A stretch of DNA of 33,610 nucleotides from Hyphomicrobiales bacterium (GCA_003577315.1 QEVK01000032.1:1-33610), one strand, 5' to 3'; shown: positions 16,759 to 28,780, counted from the first letter of the stretch. A program made the numbers and translations. Notes: generated from the letters alone by a model not told the origin.

Positions 16759-17256
16759 ATGCTCGAACGGGTCACCCCCGCCGGTCTCGCCGCGGCGGCA
16801 TGCGCGCTGCTCGTGCCGCTGTTCGCGATCGGCTGGCTGACGCGGCAGGATCCCGCCGAGACGCCCTATCTTCAGGTGATGGGCGGCGGCTTCATCTTCA
16901 ACTATCGCGTCGCCGACGTCTATTACGGCTTCACCGCCGCCATCGCGCGGCCGCTGCCGACCGGCTCCATCGTCGAGGCCGCGTTCGAGGATCCCGCCGG
17001 CGGGCCGCCGCATGTGGTGCGCCAGCGCGTCGGCGGAGCGCAGATGTCGCGGCTGTCGCTGCGCTCGCCGCCGGTGCGCGGGGTCGAGGCCGGCCACCCC
17101 TACAAGGTCGAGGTGCGCGTGCTCGACCGCGAGGGGCAAAGACTGCTGTGGTCGCGCGAGCTTGCCTTCCGAAGCGGCATCTCCGATGCCGTCGTGCCGG
17201 ACAGGCCGCTGACCATCGGACCGGGCTATGCGAGGAACCCGGCGGCGGGAGGGTGA
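16759..17256 (+). CDS. conserved hypothetical protein with N-terminal membrane anchor
   Basis: A 165-residue protein with one hydrophobic segment at residues 9-27 (signal anchor) and a predicted beta-rich remainder: YLQVMGGGFIFNYRVADVYYGFTA, then VEAAFEDPAGGPPHVVRQRV and YKVEVRVLDREGQRLLWSREL. I do not recognise a named family. The alternating hydrophobic pattern suggests an immunoglobulin-like or beta-sandwich domain facing the periplasm. GGAGGTGG about 16 bases ahead is a somewhat distant ribosome binding site. It ends 80 bases before the RecD-like helicase gene, in the same direction. Function unknown. Confidence 0.65.
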   Translation: MLERVTPAGLAAAACALLVPLFAIGWLTRQDPAETPYLQVMGGGFIFNYRVADVYYGFTAAIARPLPTGSIVEAAFEDPAGGPPHVVRQRVGGAQMSRLSLRSPPVRGVEAGHPYKVEVRVLDREGQRLLWSRELAFRSGISDAVVPDRPLTIGPGYARNPAAGG

Positions 17257-17336
17257 GACCCGATCGCCCGACATGGCCCGATGCCTCGAGGCCGTTGCAC
17301 CTTGTCGCGGGCGCGCGAATCCCGCACTGATCGGCC

Positions 17337-18464
17337 ATGCAGTTTTCCCCGCAACAGGACGAGGCGCTGAAGGCGGTTTCGCGCTGGCTGAAGGAAGGAC
17401 GCAAGCCCGTCTTCCGGCTGTTCGGCTATGCCGGCACCGGCAAGACGACGCTTGCCCGCCATTTCGCAAGCCATGTCGACGGACAGGTGCAGTTCGCCGC
17501 CTTCACCGGCAAGGCCGCGCAGGTGCTGCGCTCGAAGGGCGCGGTGAACGCCCGCACCATCCATTCGCTGATCTACCGCCCGCGCGGCGAGGAAGCGGTG
17601 GAGGACGAGACGACCGGCAAGACCTCGATCAACCCGACCTTCTCGCTCAACCGGCAGAGCCCCGTGGCCAGGGCGGCGCTGATCGTGGTCGACGAATGCT
17701 CGATGGTCGACGAGGAGCTCGGCCGCGACCTGATGAGCTTCGGCACGCCGATCCTCGTGCTGGGCGACCCGGCGCAGCTGCCGCCGATCTCGGGCGGCGG
17801 CTTCTTCACCGAGCACGAGCCGGACCACCTGCTGACCGAGATCCACCGCCAGGCGCGCGACAACCCGATCATCCGCATGGCCATGGACGTGCGCGAGGGG
17901 CGCGAGCTGCAACATGGCGATTTCGGCGCGGCCCGCGTCATTCCGCGCGGCGAGGTCGACCGGGAGCTGGTGCTGGCCGCCGACCAGGTGCTGGTCGGCA
18001 CCAATCGCACCAGGCGCCGCTACAACCAGCGCCTGCGCGAGCTGAAGGGCTTCGACGCCGTCTATCCGCAGGCCGGCGACAAGCTGGTGTGCCTCAGGAA
18101 CGACCCGGCCAAGGGGTTGCTCAACGGCTCGCTGTGGAAGGTCATGACCTCGGCGCGCGAGACGGTGAAGCCCGGCATCAACCTGCTCGTGGCGCCGGAG
18201 GAGGACGATCCCGATCGCGGCGTCGCCAAGATCAAGCTGCTCAAGGCCGCGTTCGAGGACCCGGAGGCCGACATCCCCTGGCAGCAGAAGAAGCGCTTCG
18301 ACGATTTCGACTACGGCTACGCGCTGACGGTACACAAGGCGCAGGGCTCGCAATGGGACGAGGTGGTGCTGTTCGACGAGAGCTTCGCGTTCAAGGACAC
18401 GCGCCAGCGCTGGCTCTACACCGCGATCACGCGGGCGGCCGAGCGGTTGACGGTGGTAAGGTGA
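17337..18464 (+). CDS. RecD-like superfamily 1 DNA helicase
   Basis: A 375-residue ATP-dependent helicase of the RecD/TraA type. Walker A GYAGTGKT is at residues 30-37, motif Ia FTGKAA near 55-60, Walker B VVDECSMVD at about 117-125, motif III GDPAQLPPISGG near 142-153, and the C-terminal UvrD_C_2 motif YALTVHKAQGSQWD near 327-340 followed by LYTAITRA. It lacks the N-terminal extension of true RecD or RecD2, so it is a stand-alone short form common in Rhizobiales, probably acting in DNA repair or replication. No RecB or RecC is nearby. A dispersed palindromic repeat follows it. Confidence 0.9.
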   Translation: MQFSPQQDEALKAVSRWLKEGRKPVFRLFGYAGTGKTTLARHFASHVDGQVQFAAFTGKAAQVLRSKGAVNARTIHSLIYRPRGEEAVEDETTGKTSINPTFSLNRQSPVARAALIVVDECSMVDEELGRDLMSFGTPILVLGDPAQLPPISGGGFFTEHEPDHLLTEIHRQARDNPIIRMAMDVREGRELQHGDFGAARVIPRGEVDRELVLAADQVLVGTNRTRRRYNQRLRELKGFDAVYPQAGDKLVCLRNDPAKGLLNGSLWKVMTSARETVKPGINLLVAPEEDDPDRGVAKIKLLKAAFEDPEADIPWQQKKRFDDFDYGYALTVHKAQGSQWDEVVLFDESFAFKDTRQRWLYTAITRAAERLTVVR

Positions 18465-18469
18465 AGGGG

Positions 18470-18616
18470 AGCGAATAGGGAGTAGTGAGTAGCGAATAGG
18501 GGAAGACGGGAGTGGTTATGGCCCATCCTGTCGCGTCCGATTGGCGATTGCGGTCGTGCGCCATTCTCTCTAATCGCTATTCCCTGCTCACTATTCCCTA
18601 TTCACTATCTGCTCCC
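18470..18616. repeat. palindromic GAATAGGG/GAATAGCG repeat, copy 1
   Basis: A left arm (18470-18501) made of AGCGAATAGGGAGTAGTGAG and similar words is mirrored by a right arm (18571-18616) made of CTAATCGCTATTCCC, CTCACTATTCCCTATTCACT and so on; about 70 bases lie between. The right arm ends GCTCCC immediately before the pdxJ ATG. A closely related, tighter copy is found at 24917-24994. Arms are imperfectly complementary, which suggests an older copy. Confidence 0.8.
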
Positions 18617-19372
18617 ATGGCCGCCAAGCTCTCCGTCAACCTCAACGCCATCGCCCTGCTGCGCAACCGGCGCGACCTGCCGTGGCCGAGCGTCGCCGGC
18701 CTCGGGCGCATCGCGCTCGCCGCCGGCGCCCACGGGCTGACGGTGCATCCGCGCCCCGACGAGCGGCACACGCGCCGCTCCGACCTGCCGGTGCTCAGGG
18801 CGCTGATCGACGACGAGTTCCCCGGGGCCGAGTTCAACATCGAGGGCTTCCCGGACGAAGATTTCCTGCGGCTGGTCGAGGCCAACCAGCCTGACCAGGT
18901 GACGCTGGTGCCGGACGACCCGGCGCAGCCGACCTCCGACCATGGCTGGGACTTCGAGGCCGAGTTCGACCTTCTGGAGCCCGTCGTGCGCCGGCTGAAG
19001 AAGGGCGGATTCCGCGTCTCCCTGTTCGCCAACCCCGACCCCGCCGGCATGGCGGCGGCGAAGGCGACGGGCGCGGACCGGATCGAGCTCTACACCGGCC
19101 CCTATGGCGGCTGCTACGATTCCGAAAAAGCCGCCATCGCGCTGGAATCGCTGGCGAAAGCCGCCGAAGCGGCGCACGCGCAAGGACTCGGCGTCAATGC
19201 CGGCCACGACCTCACCGTCGCCAACCTGCCGGCGCTGGTCGAGGCCGTTCCCTTCCTTGCCGAGGTCTCCATCGGCCATGGCCTGACCGCCGACGCGCTG
19301 GAATTCGGCATGGCCGAAACCGTACGGCGTTTCCTGCGTTCCTGTGCCGCGAGCCCTGCGCCCAGGGCATGA
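18617..19372 (+). CDS. pdxJ: pyridoxine 5'-phosphate synthase
   Basis: PdxJ condenses 1-deoxyxylulose 5-phosphate with 3-amino-2-oxopropyl phosphate to give pyridoxine 5'-phosphate (vitamin B6). The 251-residue TIM-barrel enzyme shows [16 protein letters not shown], the [13 protein letters not shown] motif (about residues 39-51), [16 protein letters not shown], and ELYTGPY and [12 protein letters not shown] 18617 is the family start, but it is preceded directly by the arm of the dispersed repeat, so there is no Shine-Dalgarno; an upstream ATG at 18512 would translate the repeat and is unlikely. Translation may be weak or depend on the repeat's fold. Confidence 0.95.
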   Translation: MAAKLSVNLNAIALLRNRRDLPWPSVAGLGRIALAAGAHGLTVHPRPDERHTRRSDLPVLRALIDDEFPGAEFNIEGFPDEDFLRLVEANQPDQVTLVPDDPAQPTSDHGWDFEAEFDLLEPVVRRLKKGGFRVSLFANPDPAGMAAAKATGADRIELYTGPYGGCYDSEKAAIALESLAKAAEAAHAQGLGVNAGHDLTVANLPALVEAVPFLAEVSIGHGLTADALEFGMAETVRRFLRSCAASPAPRA

Positions 19373-19460
19373 GTGAAGCGACGAGCTCAGCCAAAGCAGC
19401 ATTTGTCCCGGCGATGCGTGAGGCGTAGAAGCCCCGTCCGTTCCAGACGGAGGGTTGCGA

Positions 19461-21365
19461 ATGAGCATGCCTGTCGAAGACGCGCGCGGCGGCGCGGTTC
19501 CTGAAAACCGCAGGAGCGTCGCCCATCTGGCGCTCGCTGCCATCGGTGTCGTTTACGGCGATATCGGCACCAGCCCGATCTACGCCCTGCGCGAGGCCAT
19601 CAATGCGAGCGGGCGCGGCGCGCGCGCGACCGATGCCGAGGTGCTGGGCGTGCTCTCCATCATCGTCTGGTCGCTGACGCTGATCGTCGCCGTCAAATAT
19701 GTGCTCGTCGTGCTGCGCGCCGACAACGATGGCGAGGGCGGCACGCTCTCGCTGATGGCGCTGGCGCGGCGCAACGCGGGCAGGCGTCTGACGCCCGCGG
19801 TCCTGCTTCTGGGGATGGCGGGGGCGGGCCTGTTCGTCGGCGACGCCATCATCACCCCCGCGATCTCCGTGCTTTCGGCGGTCGAGGGCCTCGAAGTCGT
19901 CGCCCCTGCGCTGACGCCCTATGTCGTGCCGGTAACCGTTCTCATCCTCATCGGCCTGTTCATGGTGCAGCGGCGCGGCACCGCCTCCGTCGCCGCGGTC
20001 TTCGGGCCGGTGACGGCGCTCTGGCTCGTCGTCCTCGGGGTCATCGGCGCGGCGCATGTGGCGGCGGTGCCGCAGGTGCTGGCGGCGCTCAACCCGGCCT
20101 GTGCGGTCGGCTTCCTCTTCTCCCATTCCGCCGTCGCCTTCGCGGTCATCGGCGCGGCCTTCCTCGCCGTCACGGGCGCGGAGGCGATCTATGCCGATCT
20201 CGGCCATTTCGGCCGCCGGCCGATCGTGCTCGCCTGGTTCTCGCTCGTCTTCCCGGCGCTCCTGCTCAACTACTTCGGGCAGGGGGCCTTCATCCTCGGC
20301 CACGACGGCGCGACGGGCCAACCGCTCTTCCAGATGGTGCCCGGCTGGGCGGTCCTGCCGCTCGTCGTCCTTGCCACAGTGGCGACCGTCATCGCGAGCC
20401 AGGCCGTCATCACCGGCACGTTCTCGCTGGCGAGCCAGGCGATCCAGTTCGGCCTCCTGCCGCGCCTCGCCATCTTCCACACCTCCGATACGCGGTCCGG
20501 GCAGATCTACGTGCCGCAGATCAACGCGCTTCTGCTTGTCGGCGTCGTCATCCTCGTGCTCGAATTCGGCACGTCGAGCGCGCTCGCGAGCGCCTACGGC
20601 ATCTCCGTCACCGGCGAGATGGTCGTCACCGTCCTGCTGCTTCTCGTCGTCATGCGGCGCAACTGGCGCTGGCCGCTTTCGGGCGCCGTGCTGCTGTTGC
20701 TGCCGTTCTTCCTGCTCGACACGACCTTCCTCGCCGCCAATGCGCTGAAGATCGCCGATGGCGGCTGGGTCTCGGTGGCGATCGCCGCCGCGGTCGTGCT
20801 CGTCATGGTCACCTGGCGCAGAGGCAGCCGCATCCTCTTCGACAAGACGCGCAAGAGCGAGGTGCCGCTCGCCGTGCTGACGCAGAACCTCGCGCGAAAG
20901 CGCCCGACCATCGTGCCGGGAACGGCCGTCTTCCTCACCGGCGATCCCGAAAGCGCGCCGACCGCGCTGATGCACAGCCTCAAGCACTACAAGGTGCTGC
21001 ACGAGAAGAACGTCATCCTCACCATCGCCTCGGAGGAGGTGCCGCATGTTTCCGACGCGGAGCGCGTCGAGATCGAGGAGCTCAACGACCTCTTCATGCG
21101 CATGCGGATACGCTTCGGCTACATGCAGCGGCCGAACGTGCCCGGCGCGCTGGCGCTCTGCCGCAAGGCGGGCTGGAAGTTCGACATCATGACGACCTCC
21201 TTCTTCGTTTCCCGGCGCACGCTGAAGGCCGCCGCGCAATCGTCCATGCCGCGCTGGCAGGACCAGCTCTACATCGCGCTTGCCCGCAACGCCTCCGACG
21301 CGACGGCCTATTTCCAGATCCCGAGCGGCCGCGTGGTCGAGATCGGCACGCAGGTCGCCATCTGA
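19461..21365 (+). CDS. kup: Kup family low-affinity potassium transporter
   Basis: A 634-residue proton-coupled potassium importer of the KUP/HAK/KT family. About 12 membrane segments occupy residues 15-455, starting with the signature [18 protein letters not shown] (about 31-48), and the ADNDGEGG loop, [21 protein letters not shown] and the [15 protein letters not shown] motif are all intact. The C-terminal 170 residues are cytosolic. GGAGGG ends six bases before ATG 19461; a TTG two codons earlier is less likely. It follows pdxJ by 88 bases containing a small GC-rich hairpin (CCGTC/GACGG, 19434-19451) and nothing else recognisable. Confidence 0.96.
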   Translation: MSMPVEDARGGAVPENRRSVAHLALAAIGVVYGDIGTSPIYALREAINASGRGARATDAEVLGVLSIIVWSLTLIVAVKYVLVVLRADNDGEGGTLSLMALARRNAGRRLTPAVLLLGMAGAGLFVGDAIITPAISVLSAVEGLEVVAPALTPYVVPVTVLILIGLFMVQRRGTASVAAVFGPVTALWLVVLGVIGAAHVAAVPQVLAALNPACAVGFLFSHSAVAFAVIGAAFLAVTGAEAIYADLGHFGRRPIVLAWFSLVFPALLLNYFGQGAFILGHDGATGQPLFQMVPGWAVLPLVVLATVATVIASQAVITGTFSLASQAIQFGLLPRLAIFHTSDTRSGQIYVPQINALLLVGVVILVLEFGTSSALASAYGISVTGEMVVTVLLLLVVMRRNWRWPLSGAVLLLLPFFLLDTTFLAANALKIADGGWVSVAIAAAVVLVMVTWRRGSRILFDKTRKSEVPLAVLTQNLARKRPTIVPGTAVFLTGDPESAPTALMHSLKHYKVLHEKNVILTIASEEVPHVSDAERVEIEELNDLFMRMRIRFGYMQRPNVPGALALCRKAGWKFDIMTTSFFVSRRTLKAAAQSSMPRWQDQLYIALARNASDATAYFQIPSGRVVEIGTQVAI

Positions 21366-21371
21366 AATCCG

Positions 21372-21387
21372 GGGCTTGCGCAAGCCC
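21372..21387. terminator. perfect palindrome after kup
   Basis: GGGCTTGCGCAAGCCC is a 16-base perfect palindrome starting seven bases after the kup stop codon. It can form an eight-base-pair stem without loop bases beyond those opened at the centre and lacks a T-run, so it is a possible transcript end for kup or a second regulator site ahead of the TetR gene. Confidence 0.4.
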
Positions 21388-21410
21388 TCCGCAATCGCTA
21401 GAAACCAGAA

Positions 21411-21428
21411 CCGTACCGTACGGTACGG
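21411..21428. promoter_or_regulatory. TetR operator palindrome
   Basis: CCGTACCGTACGGTACGG is an 18-base perfect palindrome, 15 bases before the GTG start of the TetR-family gene. Its size, symmetry and position are those of an autoregulatory TetR operator. It contains the internal repeat CCGTAC/GTACGG, giving two nested palindromes, as seen for TetR regulators that bind as a pair of dimers. Confidence 0.75.
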
Positions 21429-21442
21429 CATGGAGAGGCCGG

Positions 21443-22120
21443 GTGACGCAGGCGGCGAGCGAAGGGGGCAAGGAGTGGACGGAACGTCAGAAGGACGTTC
21501 TGGACGCCGTGCTCGCGCTTCTGGTCGAGGACGGCGACAGGCTGACCATGGCGGCCGTCGCCCGCCGGGCCAAATGCTCCAAGGAAACGCTCTACAAATG
21601 GTTCGGCGACCGCGACGGCCTGCTGACCGCGACGGTGCGCTGGCAGGCCTCGCGCGTGCGCGCCGGCGGCTTCGACCGGGCGCGGCTCGACGCGGCGGCG
21701 CTGCGCGAAAGCCTGGAGCGCTTCGCCGCCGACTGGCTTGCCGTCATCTCCTCGCGCACGTCCATCGCGCTCAACCGCGTCGCAGTGGCCCATGCCGGCT
21801 CGGGCAGAAGCAATCTCGGCGCCATCGTGCTCGCCAACGGCCGCTTCGCCATCGGCGGGCGCATGAAGCCGCTGCTGGAGGCCGGCCGCGAGGCCGGGCT
21901 TCTCGCCTTCGACGACACCGAAACCGCCTTCCGCACCTTCTTCGGGCTGATCGGGCGCGACGTGCAGATCAGGCTGCTGCTCGGCGACCGGCTCGACACG
22001 AGCGAGGAAGGCATCGCCCGCGAGGCCGCGCGGGCCACGCGGCAGTTCTTCGCCCTCTACGGGGCAAGCCAGCCGCCGGCGCAAGCCGGCTCACCGGAGA
22101 CGCCGGCATCCGCCGGCTGA
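21443..22120 (+). CDS. TetR/AcrR family transcriptional regulator
   Basis: A 225-residue repressor. The DNA-binding helix-turn-helix lies at about residues 15-62 (RQKDVLDAVLALLVEDGDRLTMAAVARRAKCSKETLYKWFGDRDGLL), with the recognition helix in CSKETLYKWF. The C-terminal all-helical domain includes an LNRVAVAHAGSG segment typical of TetR_C members that sense small ligands. GTG 21443 is preceded by GGAGAGG. A perfect palindrome just upstream is its probable operator. ilvC follows after 48 bases in the same direction, so this regulator may also influence ilvC, though that is only inference. The C-terminus is Pro/Ala/Gly-rich. Confidence 0.9.
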   Translation: MTQAASEGGKEWTERQKDVLDAVLALLVEDGDRLTMAAVARRAKCSKETLYKWFGDRDGLLTATVRWQASRVRAGGFDRARLDAAALRESLERFAADWLAVISSRTSIALNRVAVAHAGSGRSNLGAIVLANGRFAIGGRMKPLLEAGREAGLLAFDDTETAFRTFFGLIGRDVQIRLLLGDRLDTSEEGIAREAARATRQFFALYGASQPPAQAGSPETPASAG

Positions 22121-23661
<1,541 letters not shown>

Positions 23662-23806
23662 GTCGTTCTCCTCGGATCCGGACAGATTCCCAAGCCCCGG
23701 ATACGACCCTTGGAAAGATCATCGTCCCGCGCGCATGAACGCGCGATGAACGCCCGTTCCGCCGCCGCGCTTGCCTTTTGCCGGCGCTGCGGGTGAGATT
23801 GCGTCC

Positions 23807-24919
23807 ATGTCGCTGCGACTCGCCACCTTCAACGTCGAGAACCTGATGAACAGGTTCGATTTCACCGGCTTCCGCAACGAGCTCTACCAGGACCGCGTGC
23901 TGGCGCTCTACCAGATCCGCGACGAGGCCGAGTACCGCCAGCTCGAGGCCGCGCGCGCCGTCGCCCACACCGACGACACGCGCCAGTTGACGGCGCTGGC
24001 CATCGCCGCCGCCCGCGCCGACATCATCTGCATGCAGGAAGTGGACAATATCGAGGCGCTGCGCGCCTTCGAATACGGCTATCTCTACAAGATGGTCGGG
24101 TCCGGCTATCGCGGCAAGTACACCACGCCCGGCAATGACGGGCGCGGCATCGACGTCGCCGTGATGATGCGCGAGGAGACCCGCCACGGCCAGCCCATCG
24201 AGTTCGTCGGCATGCGCAGCCACGCGCACGTGACCTACGAGGAGCTCGGCCTGCACACGCCCGAGCTCGAAGCGCTCGGCGAGGCGCCGCACGAGCGCAT
24301 CTTCCGCCGCGACTGCCTGGAGATCGACCTGCGCGTCGGCGGCAAGCCGATGACTGTCTACACCGTGCATTTCAAGTCGATGGGCAGCCCGCGCAACGGC
24401 ATGGACGGCCGCGAGGCGACGATGCCGATCCGCATGGCCGAGGCGGCGGCCGTGCGGCGCATCATCGAGGAGCGCTTCGGCCGCGAGCACGCCGCGACCA
24501 AGCGCTGGGCGATCTGCGGCGACATGAACGACTATCGCGAGCGGGTGATCGTCACCGGCGACGTGCTGGAAGGCCACGTCTTCACGCCGGTCGAGGAGGC
24601 GCGTTCGTGCATCGACGTGCTGACGGCGGGGGATTTCTGCGAGAACGTGGTCGAGCGGCGGCCGATGCTCGACCGCTGGACGCTCTACCACACGCGCGGG
24701 CCGGCCGAGCGGCATCTGTGCCAGCTCGACTACATCTTCGTCTCGCAGGGGCTTGCCCGCCGCAACGCGCAGGCGGTGCCGCAGATCGTGCGCGCCGGCC
24801 AGCCCTTCCGCACGCCGTTCCCGCCGGGACAGGAGGTCGAGCGCTATCCCCGGGTCGGCTGGGACCGGCCCAAGGCGTCGGATCATTGCCCGGTGGTGGT
24901 GGAACTGGACATTGTGTAG
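23807..24919 (+). CDS. endonuclease/exonuclease/phosphatase family protein
   Basis: A 370-residue metal-dependent hydrolase of the EEP superfamily (relatives of DNase I and exonuclease III). Motifs in order: RLATFNVENL (4-13), ICMQEVDN with the metal-binding Glu (about 82-89), VYTVHFKSMG (His, about 183-192), GDMNDYR (about 234-240) and the final SDHCPVVVEL with the catalytic His (about 358-367). There is no signal peptide, so it is probably cytoplasmic. The substrate (DNA, phosphoester or other) cannot be told. ATG 23807 follows GGTGAG. It converges on the macB-like operon with a long palindromic repeat between the two stop codons. Confidence 0.92.
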   Translation: MSLRLATFNVENLMNRFDFTGFRNELYQDRVLALYQIRDEAEYRQLEAARAVAHTDDTRQLTALAIAAARADIICMQEVDNIEALRAFEYGYLYKMVGSGYRGKYTTPGNDGRGIDVAVMMREETRHGQPIEFVGMRSHAHVTYEELGLHTPELEALGEAPHERIFRRDCLEIDLRVGGKPMTVYTVHFKSMGSPRNGMDGREATMPIRMAEAAAVRRIIEERFGREHAATKRWAICGDMNDYRERVIVTGDVLEGHVFTPVEEARSCIDVLTAGDFCENVVERRPMLDRWTLYHTRGPAERHLCQLDYIFVSQGLARRNAQAVPQIVRAGQPFRTPFPPGQEVERYPRVGWDRPKASDHCPVVVELDIV

Positions 24920-24994
24920 CGAACAGGGAGTAGCGAATAGCGAATAGGGAAATCCGGTCGTACCCTATTCGCTACTCCCTATTCGCTATTCGCT
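24917..24994. repeat. palindromic GAATAGCG repeat, copy 2
   Basis: A left arm of about 32 bases (24920-24951; AGGGAGTAGCGAATAGCGAA within it) is almost perfectly complementary to a right arm (24964-24993; CCCTATTCGCTACTCCC then TATTCGCTATTCGCT); a 12-base loop separates them. It fills the whole space between the convergent EEP and MacB-type permease genes, so it probably acts as a two-way terminator. Copy 1 is at 18470-18616. Confidence 0.85.
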
Positions 24995-25000
24995 CTTTTC

Positions 25001-26208
<1,208 letters not shown>

Positions 26209-26209
<1 letters not shown>

Positions 26210-26913
26210 CAGGCCGCCTCCAGCCTTGCCGTGTCGGAGGCGATGCGCCCGTCGAGGAAGCCGATGGTGCGGCCGGCATAGGCGGCGATGTCGGCCTCGT
26301 GCGTGACCATGACGATGCTCAGGCCCTGCTCCTCGTTGAGCCGCGTGAGCAGCTCCATGATCTCGTGGCTGCGGGCGGTGTCGAGGTTGCCGGTCGGCTC
26401 GTCGGCGACGAGCAGCGTCGGCCGGGTGACGATGGCGCGGGTGATCGCCACGCGCTGCTGCTGGCCGCCGGAAAGCTCGGCCGGGGTGTGGCCCTCGCGG
26501 CCTTGCAGGCCGACCTGCGCCAGCGCCTCCATGGCGAGCGCCCGGCGCTGCCTTGCCGGCACGCCGCGATAGACCAGCGGCAGCTCGACATTCTCGGCCG
26601 CCGTGGTGCGCGGCAGAAGGTTGTAGCCCTGGAAGACGAAGCCGATATAGCGGTTGCGCAGCACGGCGCGGCGCGAGCGGTCGAGCCGGCCGGCATCGAC
26701 GCCGAAGAAGCGGTAGGTGCCGCGGCTCGGCGTGTCGAGGCAGCCGATGATGTTCATCGCCGTCGACTTGCCGGAGCCCGACGGCCCCATGATCGCCACG
26801 AACTCGCCGCGCTCGATGGAAAGGTCGACGCCGGCGAGCGCGTGCACCTCGGCCTCGCCGCTGCCGTAGGTCTTCCACACGTCCTCGAAGGCGAGCATCG
26901 GCGTGCCGGTCAT
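26209..26913 (-). CDS. MacB-type ABC transporter ATP-binding protein
   Basis: A 234-residue ATPase of the LolD/MacB group. It has Walker [10 protein letters not shown] (about residues 39-47), the Q-loop FQGYNLLP, the ABC signature LSGGQQQR (about 145-152), Walker [13 protein letters not shown] and the switch His in VTHEADIA. It powers the permease encoded immediately downstream and works with the HlyD-like adaptor encoded upstream, whose stop codon lies five bases before ATG 26913. The three genes form one operon; the outer-membrane TolC-like partner is not in the window. Confidence 0.96.
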
Positions 26914-26918
26914 CGTCG

Positions 26919-28229
26919 TCACCGTCCGTTGCGGGCCGCGCCGTCCTGCGCCTGGCGGACGCCGAGGACCACCTGCTCGCCTTCGGCGAGGCCGGAGACG
27001 ATCTCGACGGAGGCGCCGTCGGTGGCGCCGGTGACGACGCGCACCGCCTGCGGCTCGCCGTCGCGCAGCACGTAGAGCGGCCGGCCCTCGCCGCGCGCGG
27101 TCGCGGCCGGGCGGCGGCCCATCATCGGCGGGCGCGGCATGAACAGCGATTGCAGCGACCAGCCGGAGCCGGTGGTGGCGGCCGGCGGGCTGTAGCGGAA
27201 GGCGGCGGCCGGCACCAGGAGCACGTTCTCGGCCTCGCGGGTGACGATGTCGACGGTGGCGGTCATGCCGGGGCGCAGCAGCAGCTCGCGGTTGTCGACA
27301 TTGAGCCGCGCCTCGTAGGTGACGACGCCCTCGGTGACGACGGAGGCGTAGGAGATGTCGCGGATCTCGGCGTCGAAGCGCCGCTCGGGGAAGGCGTCGA
27401 CCGTGAAGCGCGCCTTCTGGCCCGCGGCGACCGTGCCGATGTCGGCCTCGTCGACGGCCGCCTTCAACTCCATGGTCTCCAGGTTCTCGGCGATGACGAA
27501 CAGGGTCGGGGCCTGCATCGAGGAGGCGACGGTCTGGCCGGGATTGACCGAGCGGCTCAAGACGATACCGTCGATGGGGGCGTGGATCGTGCTCTTGGCG
27601 AGGTCGGCCTGCTGGAGCGCGAGCTCGGCGCGCGCCACGGCAAGATTGGCGGCGGCGATGGCGACGGCGCTGCGCGCGCGCTCGGCCGCCGCCTCGGCGG
27701 TCTCCAGCGCCTGCGTCGTCGCCTGGCCGCGGCCGGAGAGCATGCGCGTGCGCGACAGCGTCTGCTCGGTCTCCTTCGCCGTCACCTGCGCGTCGGCGAC
27801 GCGGGCCTCGGCGGCCGCCACATTGGCCTCGGCGCGGTCGATCTGGGCGAGGATGCGGGTGGTGTCGAGCTCGGCCAGCACGTCGCCCCGGGCGACACGC
27901 TGGTTCTCCTCGACCGAAACCGAGCGGACGACGCCCGAAAGCTCGCTCGACACCTCGACCTGGGTCAGCGGTTGCAGCGTGCCGGTGGCCGAGACCTCGA
28001 CGGTGAGCGCGCCGGGCTTCACCTCGGCGGTGCGGTAGGCGGTCTCGACCGGGGCTGCGGCGTTCCATTGCCACAGCGCCACGCCCGCGCCCGCGGCAAG
28101 CGCCAGCGCGACGAGCCACGGCCAGCGCCGCCGCTGCGCCTTGCCCGTCCCGTCCAGCGACAGCGCCGCCTCGATCGGCTCGGGAGGGGCGGCCTTCGCC
28201 GTTTCGCGGCGCTTGACGATCTGGTCCAT
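26919..28229 (-). CDS. MacA-like efflux RND/ABC periplasmic adaptor subunit
   Basis: A 436-residue membrane-fusion protein. Residues 1-30 are cytoplasmic, followed by one membrane anchor (about 34-52, [21 protein letters not shown]), a barrel-sandwich/lipoyl domain ([17 protein letters not shown] to about 115), an alpha-hairpin rich in Ala/Glu (about 120-215), then the SPIDG-type segment [14 protein letters not shown] and beta-barrel domains. It bridges the MacB-type transporter and an outer-membrane channel. Start uncertain: ATG 28229 has AAGG close by; ATG 28262 would add 11 residues. A MacA/MacB pair suggests export of a toxic or signalling compound. Confidence 0.93.
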   Translation of the reverse strand: MDQIVKRRETAKAAPPEPIEAALSLDGTGKAQRRRWPWLVALALAAGAGVALWQWNAAAPVETAYRTAEVKPGALTVEVSATGTLQPLTQVEVSSELSGVVRSVSVEENQRVARGDVLAELDTTRILAQIDRAEANVAAAEARVADAQVTAKETEQTLSRTRMLSGRGQATTQALETAEAAAERARSAVAIAAANLAVARAELALQQADLAKSTIHAPIDGIVLSRSVNPGQTVASSMQAPTLFVIAENLETMELKAAVDEADIGTVAAGQKARFTVDAFPERRFDAEIRDISYASVVTEGVVTYEARLNVDNRELLLRPGMTATVDIVTREAENVLLVPAAAFRYSPPAATTGSGWSLQSLFMPRPPMMGRRPAATARGEGRPLYVLRDGEPQAVRVVTGATDGASVEIVSGLAEGEQVVLGVRQAQDGAARNGR

Positions 28230-28474
28230 GCCTTGCTGTCTTTGCTTGCTCGGTCCCTTCATCCGACAGATCGGGGAAACAGGCGGGGATTTCAAATTAA
28301 AGTTTGGCCATGTTGCATTTGCCGCGCGCCGACGGAGCCGGCCGCCCGCACGGCCGGCGCGGCATGGAAGAAGGCTGCGCGACGTTCGGCATCGGGATCG
28401 GCCCGGCTGCGGCGACGAATGCGGGCCGTCGCGCCGGCAATGGAACAAAACCGCCGCGCGGCGACTTTTGCCGC

Positions 28475-28503
28475 TGGACAGGGGCGGCTGGAGCCGCTAT
28501 AGC
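28475..28503 (+). promoter_or_regulatory. promoter of tRNA-Lys
   Basis: TGGACA (28475-28480), a 17-base spacer and TATAGC (28498-28503) stand 38 bases ahead of the mature tRNA, a standard arrangement for a stable-RNA promoter. The rest of the 28263-28541 space, shared with the start of the adaptor operon on the other strand, holds an AT-rich patch (28292-28318) that may contain the adaptor operon's promoter. Confidence 0.6.
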
Positions 28504-28541
28504 GCCACCACTTGCGGCGGCCCATCGGGCTCGTCCCCGGC

Positions 28542-28617
<76 letters not shown>

Positions 28618-28644
28618 ATTATTTCAATAAGTTAGCGGCGATCG

Positions 28645-28704
28645 GCTGCCTCTCTGAATTTCGCTAGGCAGCAAATAGGCAGCATGGCGTAAAAATCGCT
28701 GCCT
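28645..28704. repeat. four copies of GCTGCCT/AGGCAGC just after tRNA-Lys
   Basis: The seven-base word occurs as GCTGCCT at 28645-28651, AGGCAGC at 28666-28672 and 28677-28683, and GCTGCCT at 28698-28704. The two central copies are 11 bases apart, about one helical turn, on the same face. Their place 30-90 bases past a tRNA gene at an island boundary fits arm-type sites of a tyrosine integrase or excisionase. The remainder of the 28618-28851 spacer has only a GGGGG/CCCCC hairpin (28781-28796). Confidence 0.5.
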
Positions 28705-28780
28705 GCCGCAATCGCGGACGCCTGCGGCGTGGAATGTCCAGCGTTTCGATCCGGGATAGGCTTCATCGCTCATTAGTGAC

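Noticed and set aside
19212..21431. Long minus-strand open frame across kup
   Set aside because: Its highly charged, repetitive Glu/Asp/Arg translation is typical of antisense reading of a membrane-protein gene.
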